Source of the DNA: Trichobilharzia regenti
Taxonomy: Eukaryota; Platyhelminthes; Trematoda; Strigeidida; Schistosomatidae
Direction of reading: 5' to 3'
DNA length: 64,000 nt
Assembly: GCA_944472135.2 (NCBI GenBank)
Contig: CALYDD020000436.1
Location: 50,931 to 114,930 of the forward strand
How positions within the stretch are numbered: the first letter of the stretch is position 1; every line of letters begins with the position of its first letter. Below, piece by piece: positions 18,831-31,702 of this stretch. The position numbers were made by a program, and so were the translations under genes. The notes beneath the pieces are model-generated. The model worked only from the letters and a program-made list of their open reading frames with translations, made no database searches and was not told the origin of the DNA.

Positions 18831-19300
18831 CGCAAAATGTTGTCATAGTGTACAGAATTCTCAATATAATTTACTGCATGACGCAGTGCTTTCATATCTA
18901 AAGTACACACTTATCCTTCAGGGTATTTCCTATTTGCCTTCAAGAAATGTTCACCAGTAGTTTGAAAGCTAATCGAGAAGGTACGCGGTATATTTAGCTA
19001 CTCAGGGGCATAACTGTATGTTGAAGACAATATGATTCACCTCCTCCGGTAGCCCATGGATTCAAACAGGTCATCAATGCTGATCTATCCCATAAGGGAA
19101 TCTTCATCCATCTAATTACAGAATCTTTCATTCAGTGAATGGACATATTCACGATCCAACACCCCAATATCCTTATCAAGCTAATTTAGTCCAAATACAT
19201 TGAAACACGGTAACAGTGAAACATGAGTTACTCAACCTCTATTACCAGAAGTATCAGGTTTGTTGAATAATAGGGAAGATTTGTAGCTCAGGTGGATGAT
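18831..19300. other. No recognisable gene
   Basis: Unit sequence shared by A and B, with stops in all frames and no motif I can name. Confidence 0.45.
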
Positions 19301-20216
19301 TTGCAATTAGTCGTCTTCTCTGAGCTGGTTGGGCTATTTACAGAGCTTTTGTCGTCCTTCTGGACAACATTTTCAGTGCAATTTTTAGCCTAATATGAAC
19401 TGATTTCACATTCTCCATGAATGATAGAATTGCATCTACTGGAAACCATCTGTATGACACCAGCGTGAAAAAGAACGGATATCCTGACAATTACATCAAA
19501 AAGTGTTTAAAATCGAATCAGAAAAGCCAACAAGAAACCATCATCAATGACTACAAAAAAATTCATTCTACCATTCATGAGAAATATCTCTGAAATATTA
19601 GCTAGAATACTGAAACTGTTTGAAATAGATACAGCACAAAAGCCGGTCAAATCACTTAATTCGATATTGCGGAGACTAAAAAACCCACCTAACGGAAAAA
19701 GTAGATGAAATTAATTCCATATACAATGTAAATTGTATGAACTGTAACAGACATTACATCGGCCAAAGTGGGCGTCCCCCTTTGAATCAGAATCCAAGAT
19801 CACGAATTGGCTGTAAAATGATATGATATATATTCTTTCAGATCAATGCATGTAGATAATTATGGACATCAGTTTGATTGGGATAAAGTCGAAATTTTAT
19901 TCAGAGAAAACATCAATAGTGGCAGTGAATTTCTAGAAGCCTCGTAATCAAGCGAATATACGGTTAATAAACATGAAAATAAAGACCGAATATACCAACT
20001 AATAGAAAGTAAGTCATGTGACGAGTAAGTTTAAAATCCAAATCAGTGAAAAAATACAGTTGTGAAGATGGTTACCGGGAGATGCAATTCTATCACTCAT
20101 GGAAATTTTAAATCAACTCACTTTATGCTAAAACTTGTTCTGAATATATTGTCCGGAAGAATGACTGAAGCTTTGCAGTTAAACCAACCAGCTCAGTGAA
20201 CACTGTTAATTGCAAA
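19301..20216 (+). mobile_element. PLE-4: endonuclease remnant between inverted pLTRs, copy A
   Basis: Imperfect inverted repeats of about 150 bp lie at 19301-19451 and 20065-20216 (one reads GGAAACCATCTG outward, the other AGATGGTTACC). Between them a broken plus-strand frame reads NGYPDNYIKKCLK, then FMRNISEILARILKLFEIDT, then NCMNCNRHYIGQSG and DNYGHQFDWDKVEILF. These match the connector, the pre-endonuclease block, the GIY-YIG core and the distal H...DW block of PLEs. No reverse transcriptase is present. Frameshifts near 19600, 19690 and 19780 kill it. In B (29048-29961) a 49-base A run replaces part of the middle. Confidence 0.75.
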
Positions 20217-21030
20217 AGTATAAAGTTTACTTATGATTCTAAGTTAAAAGTAGACATGAACTATCCAAACCACTAATGACAGTGAAAGGAGGTAACTAAT
20301 TTATACAGTTAGGTTTGGAATTGTAACAAAAACCCAAAAGTAACCAGTCACTCATTTTTTATGATAGTCACAAATAAACTATAATTAGTGAATGGATTTC
20401 AAAATGTATTCATTTCTCCTTAGAAGAATAATTAAGGCGGAGAACAAATGAGACATGCATTAAGCTTGCTTTAACTAATTAGTCACATTGTGTTAATACA
20501 TCCGTTTGTATAATCAAAGAAGTGCTACACTATTTGGAGTTTGTAATTTATAATCTCCAATCGACAGTGGAGAAGTCAGTTTCAAAATACATCATTTCAC
20601 CTTCATGTAGACGTGCATGAAGAATGTGTTAATTATTAAATAATGAAGAGAAGTAATATGACAACTAATTGTACTTACGTGCTGATATCACTGGTTAAAA
20701 ATAAATATAAAATTTAGCGAAATATTTATTCTGACATCTATAGAAAAAACAAAATAATTGAGCAAAGAATATCCTTTTCGATAATTCTTACTTCCGACTC
20801 CACAGTTATATATATATATCATATTCACAGAATATTCTAGAATAGTAGTCAATGACAATATTGGTGTTTCTTAAATATCGACTTGTATCAATGGAATTAC
20901 AGTTCAGGTAAGACGCCTAAGTTATAATAAGCGTAAAAATATAATAACTAATGGCATATCAATTAAAAATGATCACATTTCTACAAACATATGAGGATCA
21001 TTCGAAACCAGATGACCAAGGTAAGTAGAA
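20217..21030. other. No recognisable gene
   Basis: AT-rich unit sequence, mirrored at 28233-29047. No motif or repeat apart from a short TA run near 20807-20818. Confidence 0.45.
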
Positions 21031-21890
21031 TGCCTAAACCAGCTTCTTTTGGACACATAGTTTAGGCTTCTTCATGTGAATCCCAACAGTCAGCCACAGC
21101 AATAAGTAGTAGACGAACTCATGAAGTGAAGGCAAGATTAGTTGGTATGTGGTAGACGACTTTGAAAGCTGCCTTGTTAACATCATCAGTCTTGTGTTTT
21201 GTATCCACAAGGTTAGATACAATAGCTCTATGAATGGGCTTTGTTAGTCCCTCACTTAATAAACCACGTATGATGGTGTTCAGAAATCCACTGATAAATA
21301 AAATTATATGTACGGCCCTATGCAACTAATTGGCTCACTTCACAGAAAATTCAAATTTGTAGATACGCAAAGAATATCCGAAATTCAGCAGTTTATTTTT
21401 AACTCCCGAAAGCAAAATAGGAGTGATTTTGAAGACACAGCAACAATCAGCAACACTGAATGACGTTTTACTGCCCTATTGCGCAGGCGTTGTGTTATCC
21501 GTAAGAAACCGAAGGATTAATAGTAGAGCCTTTTTTTTAGGAACTGTTGGCACACGTTGAATTTTGATTCGAATTATTACCGATGTATTATTCTGAGTTA
21601 TGGTTCTCACTCAACATCTTTCTAATAATAATAAGCTCTTCATTAAGACATTTATTAGAGAAGATTACTGTGTCTCTGTGTACTAAGCACTTTATTAGAT
21701 TGCGTTTGTATTTCATAGTCACTAAATCACGGTTCAGAGACTTGATGCGTCATAAAGAGCACCTCAGACAAACTACAGACCTTCATCAACAGCTGTCTTT
21801 GCTCAATACTCAAGATCAGATGGCCTGTCAGAAAAAATTTTCATATGACTTCCCCATTAAAGTTTCATAACAATGTTCAATGGTAAAAGG
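21030..21890 (-). pseudogene. PLE-5: Penelope-like connector and endonuclease remnant, copy A
   Basis: Minus-strand pieces read KYKRNLIKCLVHRDTV and NEELIIIRKMLSENHNSE (connector, about 21740-21590), then a broken GIY-YIG core (CEVSQLVA, GRTYNF, WISEHHHTW, about 21350-21270). Next come AIVSNLVDTKHKTDDVNKAA and FKVVYHIPTNL (21225-21125), then CVQKKLV (about 21055). It is related to PLE-2 10080-10660 in opposite orientation. The 62- to 95-codon frames here are pieces of it or its antisense. Confidence 0.65.
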
Positions 21891-23600
21891 TAGAACCAGT
21901 GTGACATCAGAGAGATTCCATTAGTCAAATACACAGCGCAGAAAGCGCTGAAACTTGGCGTTACACTATGTTTGACCTGAGATTCAAATAAGGCTCAAAT
22001 TAAAAAAAATGTTTTGTTTTTAAACGACTTGTGGCTGCTGCTTTATAAACTATATATTCGGATGAATTAGTTCACACATCAAGTCGCTTTCAACGCTGCA
22101 AAACAAAATTCTACACATAACACATAGTCACTAGCTTAATCTGGTTCATAAAACTGAAGTTATTATCGTCTTACGCATGTCAGTGAATGAATAATTATTG
22201 AAAAACTCTCTTCCCCCACTTCAAATTCTACGCAGATAATTATCTATGACGCCATTCAGAAGTGGAAGATAAGCCTGTGAGGTGTCGCGGAAATCATGCT
22301 ACAGTTTAGCCACTAGATGTCAAACAGACAAACTACATTGTCGAAGCAGAAGTCTTAATAAACAGTGTGATTGACTAATATTCGTTATCATCATTAAATG
22401 TAACTACAAATTGGTTCATAGCGTTTAACATAAACATTTACATGAAACGACAACTTACTACGTTAACCTACCTTCAAGTGACAAAATTCCCAGTAGAAAA
22501 ATACAGAATAGCCACTGAGATTTACACAACATACTGCTCATCTTCTCTTTTGTTTATTTTTTACTCTCAATATTAATGACTATTTAGTGAACATTATATA
22601 CTTTTGTCTCTCTCTTTCGCATAGTCACACACACACACACAGTAGTCTGAGCGCACTCAGAAATTTACCCACTGTCATAACTAGCGTTTCATTCATTCCT
22701 CTGTAGAGATGTGGGGTTTAACTCCTCAGAAATCATGTGCTGATGAAATATTTGTGTAATATTCACTAATAGTACAAATAAAGATAACTACGGTATTTGT
22801 TTATTCAGACACTACTGACACGTGAGTTTTATTCTGATCTCTTTTTTTTGTCTTATTAGATCATAAATTATCAAAGCCGAAAATCAAAATTAAAACAAAT
22901 TCGTGAAGAGATTAATTAAAAAAAAATGGTTCTCAAATACTTGTAAGTCCATAATTCACTGTCAGATAGTACATAGTTACTGACGTCTAAAATGATGCTA
23001 ATATTTCATCACTTATCGTCGCTTAATTCTTCATGATGTTTGTGTGTATAAAATAAAATCCATCATGTCAAAGTATCTTTGGAATTCAGACATCAAAGCT
23101 CATACAGCATATCACATTGTTAATTTTCTGTATATATTCCCACTTCTCTTCATCACAGTTTATAAGCATTTATTAAATGATCGTATTGTTGTCTTCACAA
23201 TCAAGCCTTCTCGAAAAAAATGAGATATTTTATTCACTGTCTATTATAGGCTAATTTTTTTTTCATACTTCTATGTCACGGGGACTGATGAAGCTGCTGG
23301 TAGGCTCCGGAATTCTCAGAGATGACTTTATCGCGTTTTTCAGAGTATCTATCTATCATTCTGTATGAATGACCACGCCTATTAAACTAGCTTGCTATTT
23401 CTCTATTCGTTCCTACGCACAAGTAAATGAGGAGGTTTGCGACTGAAACTGGCAACCTCATATCACCTAATCTTTCAAGTCATTAGAGAAACTTCATAAC
23501 ATAGAAAATATATTAGAAATACAAAAACCTCAAATAACAACAATCTTATTCTTCGCAGGAATCGTAGATGCGAAAAGACGCAGGCTGCTGAAAGCCTTCG
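21891..23600. other. No recognisable gene; short CA repeat
   Basis: AT-rich, non-coding in appearance. A (CA)n tract lies near 22626-22641 and its (GT)n mirror in B near 26630-26646. I find no tRNA-like boxes and no protein motif. Confidence 0.5.
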
Positions 23601-23639
23601 TGAAGCCAGTCAGTCATTCAATGTGTCTTCTCTCACTCG

Positions 23640-24411
23640 ATGGAAGCTAGAGTAGGAATGTCTGTACGTGGAGTGCCCCTACAAATTACGACAATAAGAA
23701 GGCTGCCCAGTCAGCGAAAAAGATGCGAAGATATATGCTTCGAAGTACCCGGTATATGTGAAAGCAGATGGAATGGATGTAGATTGACAACACTGTCAAC
23801 AGCCAGCAGAAGAGGCTGGCGGAGAAAACAGGACTGCAGGCGAACATAGGGAAGACGGATGTGGGGAAGATAACCAATCATCACCAATTACAACAACAAC
23901 AACCAGCAACAATGATCATCAACAGGAGAGACTTGAAAGAGGTTGCTTCCCTCAATTATCTGGCGAAGAAGCATCGTTTCGACTACAGGTGTATAGCACG
24001 GGCGAAGATGTCAAAGCCACTAAGAATCGGAAAGGCAAGATAAGCTTTCATCAACCTGAAACTAGTTTGAAAGTCTTCTGCACCCCACCACAGCATAAGG
24101 AGCAATATATGCATTTTTAACACCAGTGTGAAGTCAGCCCATCTATACGAGTTGGAAACTTGGCCTAAAACGAAGAGGATTTTCAAAAGATTGCAGACTT
24201 TCATCAACAGCTGCGCACTTCGCTGGCTTCATACTGAAAATCAAATCGTCAATGAGAAGTGATTGGTAACAATAAAACGTGGGAACAAACCAACAAGCGA
24301 GAATCGATTGCTAAAGAAATATGTAGGAGACAGTGGAGATGGATAGATCGGGAATACATTGTGAAGGCCGTCGGTTGACTACGCACGTCAGACACCAAGT
24401 AGAAATTTCAA
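23640..24411 (+). pseudogene. RTE-clade non-LTR retrotransposon 3' remnant, copy A
   Basis: Reading across frames: CRLTTLSTA, NIGKTDVGK, RRDLKEVASLNYL, RIGKAR, FINLKLV, IFNTSVKSAHLYELETW, LQTFINSC, QRIDC-type and WRWIDREYIVKAV pieces. Known: RTE and SR2-type reverse transcriptases end with a block of the form F-x-YLGS...IGKAR-AF-x-L...NTNVK-x-VLLYG-x-ETW...TFIN-x-CLR...WRWIGH. The match is clear but the frame is shattered. The element stops at the palindrome tip about 190 bp short of its 3' end, which survives only on the B side. Confidence 0.7.
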
Positions 24412-24459
24412 CTAACTGTGTTTCATTCAACTTTCTTCATTGAATGAAACACAGTTAGT
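24411..24459. repeat. Perfect 20-bp hairpin at the tip of palindrome 1
   Basis: ACTAACTGTGTTTCATTCAA (24411-24430) and its exact complement (24440-24459), with a 9-base loop CTTTCTTCA. It begins where homology of arm A stops. Confidence 0.9.
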
Positions 24460-24862
24460 CTGTTACGCATATTGTATCAGCTGATTCAGTTTATTTTTCA
24501 GAGTAAACAAAACGATTAATCAAGAAAAGTCTCTTTTTAAAAAGCAAAACAAAATAAACATTTGCGTAGTTGGTAAATACGATTCTATTACAAAAAAATG
24601 TGGTCTCAATCAGCTTTTTGTATACATGTAAAACGATATTATTCCTTGAATATGTATTTAGACAGGTTATATTATTATAATTATTGTTATTGTCCCCTTG
24701 CGTTCCGAGTAGAACATAGGGCTTCAACAAGACATCTCATCTTTGTTCTGTTTTCTGCCGTTCTCTTCAGCTAGCTGGCTCCACGACAGACCAAACTCTG
24801 TCATCTCTTCTTCACACGATCTCCTCCATATTACTCTAGTAGGACTAACTCGTCGCCCCTTA
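24412..24862. other. Spacer of palindrome 1
   Basis: 451 bp between the arms. After the hairpin there are about 210 AT-rich bases with nothing recognisable, then (24668-24862, minus) the last coding residues and tail of the RTE-like element of copy B. Minus-strand reading there includes WRRSCEEEMTEFGLSWSQLA, followed by an AAT-rich tail near 24672-24690. Confidence 0.7.
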
Positions 24863-25695
24863 TTGAAATTTCTACTTGGTGTCTGACGTGCGTAGTCAAC
24901 CGACGGCCTTCACAATGTATGCCCGATCTATCCATCTCCACTGTCTCCTACATATTTCTTTAGCAATCGATTCTCGCTTGTTGGTTTGTTCCCACGTTTT
25001 ATTGTTACCAATCACTTCTCAATGACCATTTGATCTTCAGTTTAGAGCCAGCGAAGGGGCAGCTGTTGATTAAAACTCTGCAATCTTTTGTAAATCGTCT
25101 TCGTTACACGCCGTTTCAAACTCGTATAGAAGGACCAACTTCACATTGTTGCTGAAAATAAGAATCTTGTTTCTTATGCTGCGGTGGACTACAGAAGACT
25201 TCCAAACTAGTTTCAGGTTGATGAAGGATGTCTTGCCTTTCTGATTCTTAGTGGCTTTGACATCTTCGTCCGTGCGATACACCTGTAGTCGAAACGATGC
25301 TTCTTCGCCAGATAATTGAGGGAAGCAACCCCTTTCAAGTCTCTCCTGTTGATGATCATTGTTGCTGGTTGTTGTTGTTGTTGTAATTGGTGATGATTGG
25401 TTATCTTCCCCACATCCGTCTTCCCTATGTTCGCCTGCAGTCCTGTTTTCTCCGCCAGCCTCTTCTGCTGGCTGTTGACAGTGTTGTCAATCTACATCCA
25501 TTCCATCTGCTTTCACATATACCGGGTACTTCGAAGCATATATCTTCGCATCTTTTTGGCTGCCTGGGCAGCCTTCTTATTGTCGTAATTTGTAGGGGCA
25601 CTCCACGTACAGACATTCCTACTCTAGCTTCCATCAAGTGAGAGAAGACACATTGAATGACTGACTGCTTCACGAAGGCTTTCAGCAGCCTGCGT
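24668..25695 (-). pseudogene. RTE-clade non-LTR retrotransposon 3' remnant with tail, copy B
   Basis: Inverted partner of 23640-24411, extended by the C-terminal block (GRRVSPTRVIWRRSC, EMTEFGLSWSQLAEE, ALCSTRN-like) and an AAT/ACAAT-rich tail, which is typical of RTE elements (known). Frames include QQQQQPATMIINRRDLKGVA and FINLKLVWKSSVVHRS. It has one more Gln codon than copy A. Broken by frameshifts. Confidence 0.7.
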
Positions 25696-27369
25696 CTTTT
25701 CGCATCTACGATTCCTGCGAAGAATAAGATTGTTGTTATTTGAGGTTTTTGTATTTCTAATATATTTTCTATGTTATGAAGTTTCTCTAGTGGCTTGAAA
25801 GATTAGGTGATGTGAGGTTGCTAGTTTCAGTCGCAAACCTCCTCATTTACTTGTGCGTAGGAACGAATAGAGAAATAGCAAGCTAGTTAAATAGGCGTGG
25901 TCATTCATACAGAATGATAGATAGATACTCTGAAAAACGCGATAAAGTCATCTCTGAGAATTCCGGAGCCTACCAGCAGCTTCATCAGTCCCCGTGACAT
26001 AGAAGTATGAAAAAAAAATTAGCCTATAATAGACAGTGAATAAAATATCTCATTTTTTTCGAGAAGGCTTGATTGTGAAGACAACAATACGATCATTTAA
26101 TAAATGCTTATAAACTGTGATGAAGAGAAGTGGGAATATATACAGAAAATTAACAATGTGATATGCTGTATGAGCTTTGATGTCTGAATTCCAAAGATAC
26201 TTTGACATGATGGATTTTATTTTATAAACACAAACATCATGAAGAATTAGGCGACGATAAGTGATGAAATATTAGCATCATTTTAGACGTCAGTAACTAT
26301 GTACTATCTGACAGTGAATTATGGACTTACAAGTATTTGAGAACCATTTTTTTTTAATTAATCTCTTCACGAATTTGTTTTAATTTCGATTTTCGGCTTT
26401 GATAATTTATGATCTAATAAGACAAAAAAAAGAGATCAGAATAAAACTCACGTGTCAGTAGTGTCTGAATAAACAAATACCGTAGTTATCTTTATTTGTA
26501 CTATTAGTGAATATTACACAAATATTTCATCAGCACATGATTTCTGAGGAGTTAAACCCCACATCTCTACAGAGGAATGAATGAAACGCTAGTTATGACA
26601 GTGGGTAAATTTCTGAGTGCGCTCAGACTACTGTGTGTGTGTGTGTGACTATGCGAGAGAGAGAGACAAAAGTATATAATGTTCACTAAATAGTCATTAA
26701 TATTGAGAGTAAAAAATAAACAAAAGAGAAGATGAGCAGTATGTTGTGTAAATCACAGTGGCTATTCTGTATTTTTCTACTGGGAATTTTGTCACTTGAA
26801 GGTAGGTTAACGTAGTAAGTTGTCGTTTCATGTAAATGTTTATGTTAAACGCTATGAACCAATTTGTAGTTACATTTAATGATGAGAACGAGTATTAGTC
26901 AATTACAGTGTTTATTAAGACTTCTGCTTCGACTATGTAGTTTGTCTGTTTGACATCTAGTGGCTAAACTGTAGCATGATTTCCGCGACACCTCACAGGC
27001 TTATCTTCCACTTCTGAATGGCGTCATAGATAATTATCTGCGTAGAATTTGAAGTGAGGGAAGAGAGTTTTTCAATAATTATTCATTCACTGACATGCGT
27101 AAGACGATAATAACTTCAGTTTTATGAACCAGATTAAGCTAGTGACTATGTGTTATGTGTAGAATTTTGTTTTGCAGCGTTGAAAGCGACTTGATGTGTG
27201 AACTAATTCATCCGAATATATATAGCCACAAGTCGTTTAAAAACAAAACATTTTTTTTAATTTGAGCCTTATTTGAATCTCAGGTCAAACATAGTGTAAC
27301 GCCAAGTTTCAGCGCTTTCTGCGCTGTGTATTTGACTAATGGAATCTCTCTGATGTTACACTGGTTCTA

Positions 27370-28232
27370 CCTTTTACCATTGAACATTGTTATGAAACTT
27401 TAATGGGGAAGTCATATGAAAATTTTTTCTGACAGGCCATCTGATCTTGAGTATTGAGCGAAGACAGCTGTTGACGAAGGTCTGTAGTTTGTCTGAGGTG
27501 CTCTTTATGACGCATCAAGTCTCTGAACCGTGATTTAGTGACTATGAAATACAAACACAATCTAATAAAGTGCTTAGTACACAGAGACACAGTAATCTTC
27601 TCTAATAAATGTCTTAATGAAGAGCTTATTATTATTAGAAAGATGTTGAGTGAGAACCATAACTCAGAATAATACATCGGTAATAATTCGAATCAAAATT
27701 CAACGTGTGCCAACAGTTCCTAAAAAAAAGGCTCTACTATTAATCCTTCGGTTTCTTACGGATAACACAACGCCTGCGCAATAGGGCAGTAAAACGTCAT
27801 TCAGTGTTGCTGATTGTTGCTGTGTCTTCAAAATCACTCCTATTTTGCTTTCGGGAGTTAAAAATAAACTGCTGAATTTCGGATATTCTTTGCGTATCTA
27901 CAAATTTGAATTTTTCTGTGAAGTGAGCCAATTAGTTGCATAGGGCCGTACATATAATTTTATTTATCAGTGGATTTCTGAACACCATCATACGTGGTTT
28001 ATTAAGTGAGGGACAAACAAAGCCCATTCATAGAGCTATTGTATCTAACCTTGTGGATACAAAACACAAGACTGATGATGTTAACAAGGCAGCTTTCAAA
28101 GTCGTCTACCACATACCAACTAATCTTGCCTTCACTTCATGAGTTCGTCTACTACTTATTGCTGTGGCTGACTGTTGGGATTCACATGAAGAAGCCTAAA
28201 CTATGTGTCCAAAAGAAGCTGGTTTAGGCATT
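27370..28232 (+). pseudogene. PLE-5 remnant, copy B
   Basis: Mirror of 21030-21890. The frame MHRAVHIIL...LVDTKHKTDDVNKAAFK (27936-28142) shows the distal endonuclease block on the sense strand, followed by CVQKKLV. Same decay as copy A with a few substitutions. Confidence 0.62.
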
Positions 28233-29047
28233 CTACTTACCTTGGTCATCTGGTTTCGAATGATCCTCATATGTTTGTAGAAATGTGATCATTTTTAATT
28301 GATATGCCATTAATTATTATATTTTTACGCCTATTATAACTTAGGCGTTTTACCTGAACTGTAATTCCATTGATACAAGTCGATATTTAAGAAACACCAA
28401 TATTGTCATTGACTACTATTCTAGAATATTCTGTGAATATGAATATATATATATAACTGTGGAGTCGGAAGTAAGAATTATCGAAAAGGATATTCTTTGC
28501 TCAATTATTTTGTTTTTTCTATAGATGTCAGAATAAATATTTCCGCTAAATTTTATATTTATTTTTAACCAGTGATATCAGCACGTAAGTACAATTAGTT
28601 GTCATATTACTTCTCTTCATTATTTAATAATTAACACATTCTTCATGCACGTCTACATGAAGGTGAAATGATGTATTTTGAAACTGACTTCTCCACTGTC
28701 GATTGGAGATTATAAATTACAAACTCCAAATAGTGTAGCACTTCTTTGATTATACAAACGGATGTATTAACACAATGTGACTAATTAGTTAAAGCAAGCT
28801 TAATGCATGTCTCATTTGTTCTCCGCCTTAATTATTCTTCTAAGGAGAAATGAATACATTTTGAAATCCATTCACTAATTATAGTTTATTTGTGACTATC
28901 ATAAAAAATGAGTGACTGGTTACTTTTGGGTTTTTGTTACAATTCCAAACCTAACTGTATAAATTAGTTACCTCCTTTCACTGTCATTAGTGGTTTGGAT
29001 AGTTCATGTCTACTTTTAACTTAGAATCATAAGTAAACTTAATATTT

Positions 29048-29599
29048 TTGCAATTAACAGTGTTCACTGAGCTGGTTGGTTTAACTGCAAAGCTTCAGTC
29101 ATTCTTCCGGACAATATATTCAGAACAAGTTTTAGCATAAAGTGAGTTGATTTAAAATTTCCATGAGTGATAGAATTGCATCTCCCGGTAACCATCTCCA
29201 CAACTGTATTTTTTCACTGATTTGGATTTTAAACTTACTCGTCACATGACTAACTTTCTATTAGTTGGTATATTCGGTCTTTATTTTCATGTTTATTAAC
29301 CGTATATTCGCTTGATTACGAGGCTTCTAGAAATTCACTGCCACTATTGATGTTTTCTCTGAATAAATTTCGACTTTATCCCAATCAAACTGATGTCCAT
29401 AATTATCTACATGCATTGATCTGAAAGAATATATATCATATCATTTTACAGCCAATTCGTGATCTTGGATTCTGATTCAAAGGGGGACGCCCACTTTGGC
29501 CGATGTAATGTCTCTTACAGTTCATACAATTTACATTGTATATGGAATTAATTTCATCTACATTTTCCGTTAGGTGGGTTTTTTAGTCTCCACATTATC

Positions 29600-29650
<51 letters not shown>

Positions 29651-29961
29651 AATATTCTGGCTAATATTTCAGAGATATTTCTCACGAATGGTAGAATGAA
29701 TTTTTTTGTAGTCATTGATGATGGTTTCTTGTTGGCTTTTCTGATTCGATTTTAAACACTTTTTGATGTAATTGTCAGGATATCCGTTCTTTTTCACGCT
29801 GGTGTCATACAGATGGTTTCCAGTAGATGCAATTCTATCATTCATGGAGATTGTGAAATCGGTTCATATTAGGCTAAAAATTGCACTGAAAATGTTGTCC
29901 AGAAGGACGACAAAAGCTCTGTAAATAGCCCAACCAGCTCAGAGAAGACGACTAATTGCAA
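29048..29961 (-). mobile_element. PLE-4 remnant, copy B, with poly(A) replacement
   Basis: Mirror of 19301-20216. The stretch encoding LKLFEIDTAQKPVKSLNS in copy A is replaced by 49 consecutive A (29601-29649). Flanking sequence on both sides is intact. Confidence 0.7.
29601..29649. repeat. 49-base A homopolymer
   Basis: Uninterrupted A run in place of about 60 bases of ordinary sequence in copy A. There is no retroposed sequence beside it and no target-site duplication, so it looks more like an assembly or gap-fill artefact than a poly(A) tail. Confidence 0.9.
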
Positions 29962-30431
29962 ATCATCCACCTGAGCTACAAATCTTCCCTATTATTCAAC
30001 AAACCTGATACTTCTGGTAATAGAGGTTGAGTAACTCATGTTTCACTGTTACCGTGTTTCAATGTATTTGGACTGAATTAGCTTGATAAGGATATTGGGG
30101 TGTTGGATCGTGAATATGTCCATTCACTGAATGAAAGATTCTGTAATTAGATGGATGAAGATTCCCTTATGGGATAGATCAGCATTGATGACCTGTTTGA
30201 ATCCATGGGCTACCGGAGGAGGTGAATCATATTGTCTTCAACATACAGTTATGCCCCTGAGTAGCTAAATATACCACGTACCTTTTCGGCTAGCTTTCAA
30301 ACTACTGGTGAACATTTCTTGAAGGCAAATAGGAAATATCCTGAAGGATAAGTGTGTACTTTAGATATGAAAGCACTGCGTCATGCAGTAAATTATATTG
30401 AGAATTCTGTACACTATGACAACATTTTGCG

Positions 30432-30543
30432 CAGAAAGTAGCGTAAATGACACAGTGGTTAGAATGCTCGTCGATTATGCACATGGTCAGATGTTCAATC
30501 TCTGACCGACGTCTCTTCCTGTACTTCCTCATAAAGGAACACT
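30432..30543 (+). repeat. tRNA-like SINE head, copy B
   Basis: Mirror of 18719-18830; the A-box-like TGACACAGTGG is at about 30448. The B-box region reads GTTCAATCTC. Confidence 0.5.
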
Positions 30544-30946
30544 AGAGAATCATCTCAGTTTAGTTATATAAACTGACATTAAGTGCATAACGAGGAAGGT
30601 ACGGAACTAAGAATGATCCTTCTCAGCTACGGTGTACTACAACGTATACTGAGTGAAATTTAACTCCGTAGAATGATACTTTCTGAAATATTCTAGGTAT
30701 ACTAACGATACTATCGCCTGAGATTGAGATTTCATTTGAGCTGTTCAATTATTATTACTCAAATTCATATTTATTTTTTTGTTTAGAAGCCAGCACCGGT
30801 AAGTAATATGTGATAATGTGATACTTTTGTGAATAGGCCTCATACTGCGGGCGTAACACGATGTCTATAAGGCGATCAATAAAAAAATTAGAAAACGTAT
30901 CAAAAAAAATGAGGTATTTTATAACGTATTTAGGTAGAGAATTGGA

Positions 30947-31078
30947 CAAGAGCTGGTATCAGTTAGAGAACCAGTGAAAAACCGTGAAACGGAGTACTGG
31001 ACAGCTGTTTCGTCAGCCTAGTTTCGAATTCTTCATCAGTACACACTCACCGGCGTTTGAAACCAAGTTACTGCAAAT
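30947..31078 (-). repeat. SINE 3' part with hammerhead-like core, copy B
   Basis: Mirror of 18185-18316. On the minus strand CTGATGA, CGAAAC and GTC keep the same order. Confidence 0.55.
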
Positions 31079-31702
31079 ACAAGGTGTCCACTAAAAAGGG
31101 ATGTCACGTACAGAGATCTCTTATACACACTCTATGTTTATTGAAGTAGCCTGTTGTGATATCTTTATTATTTTTGGCTGAACTTATTTCAGATGTTTGT
31201 TAAATGCTTCACCCTCATACAAATCTAGTAGATAATAATAAATAACTTTTTGTAACACTTCTGTCTAATTATCAAGACCAACAAAATGGTGAGTTAAATT
31301 TGAAGGTTTTCTTTGATCTAATAATGAGATTAGTTAATGGAATTCAAACCCTAAGAATTCCTGCAACTGAAGGGAAAATAATGAGTTTATTTTATCGTCG
31401 CTAGTATATTTAAAATGAAACGAACTTACCAGTCAAATTTCTGAGTTCAAAAATTGTAACTTCATCTGTATTTATCATCCACTGTGAAGCTATTCTTGCG
31501 TTTAAGTCTAAAGAGTTTCAACTGGAGGTGTTATGCCTAGGTGTCCAATTTCATGACCGTGAATCTAAATTTACCAATTAAACACTGATATACAGTTTGA
31601 AAATTTGTATTCTCAAACGTTAGACCTTACCCCATCATCGGATGATAAACTAACTAGATTCAAAACGACACTAGTTGACAGCTACCAACAATGCAAGAGT
31701 AA

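Larger units (their letters stand above)
2903..24411 (+). repeat. Large repeat unit, copy A (left arm of palindrome 1)
   Basis: From 3999 to 24411 the sequence is the near-exact reverse complement of 24863-45266. Matching landmarks have coordinate sums of about 49260-49274 throughout. From 2903 to about 16350 it also recurs directly in copy D, and 3997-10330 recurs in copy C. Differences are scattered substitutions, small indels, (AT)n length changes and a few private events. A carries private bases at several sites where B and D agree (for example near 10770, 14356, 15509 and 15529). Confidence 0.95.

Noticed and set aside
23283..23300. CTGATGA near 23285 as a ribozyme core
   Set aside because: No GAAA and no stem II partner follow at a suitable distance.
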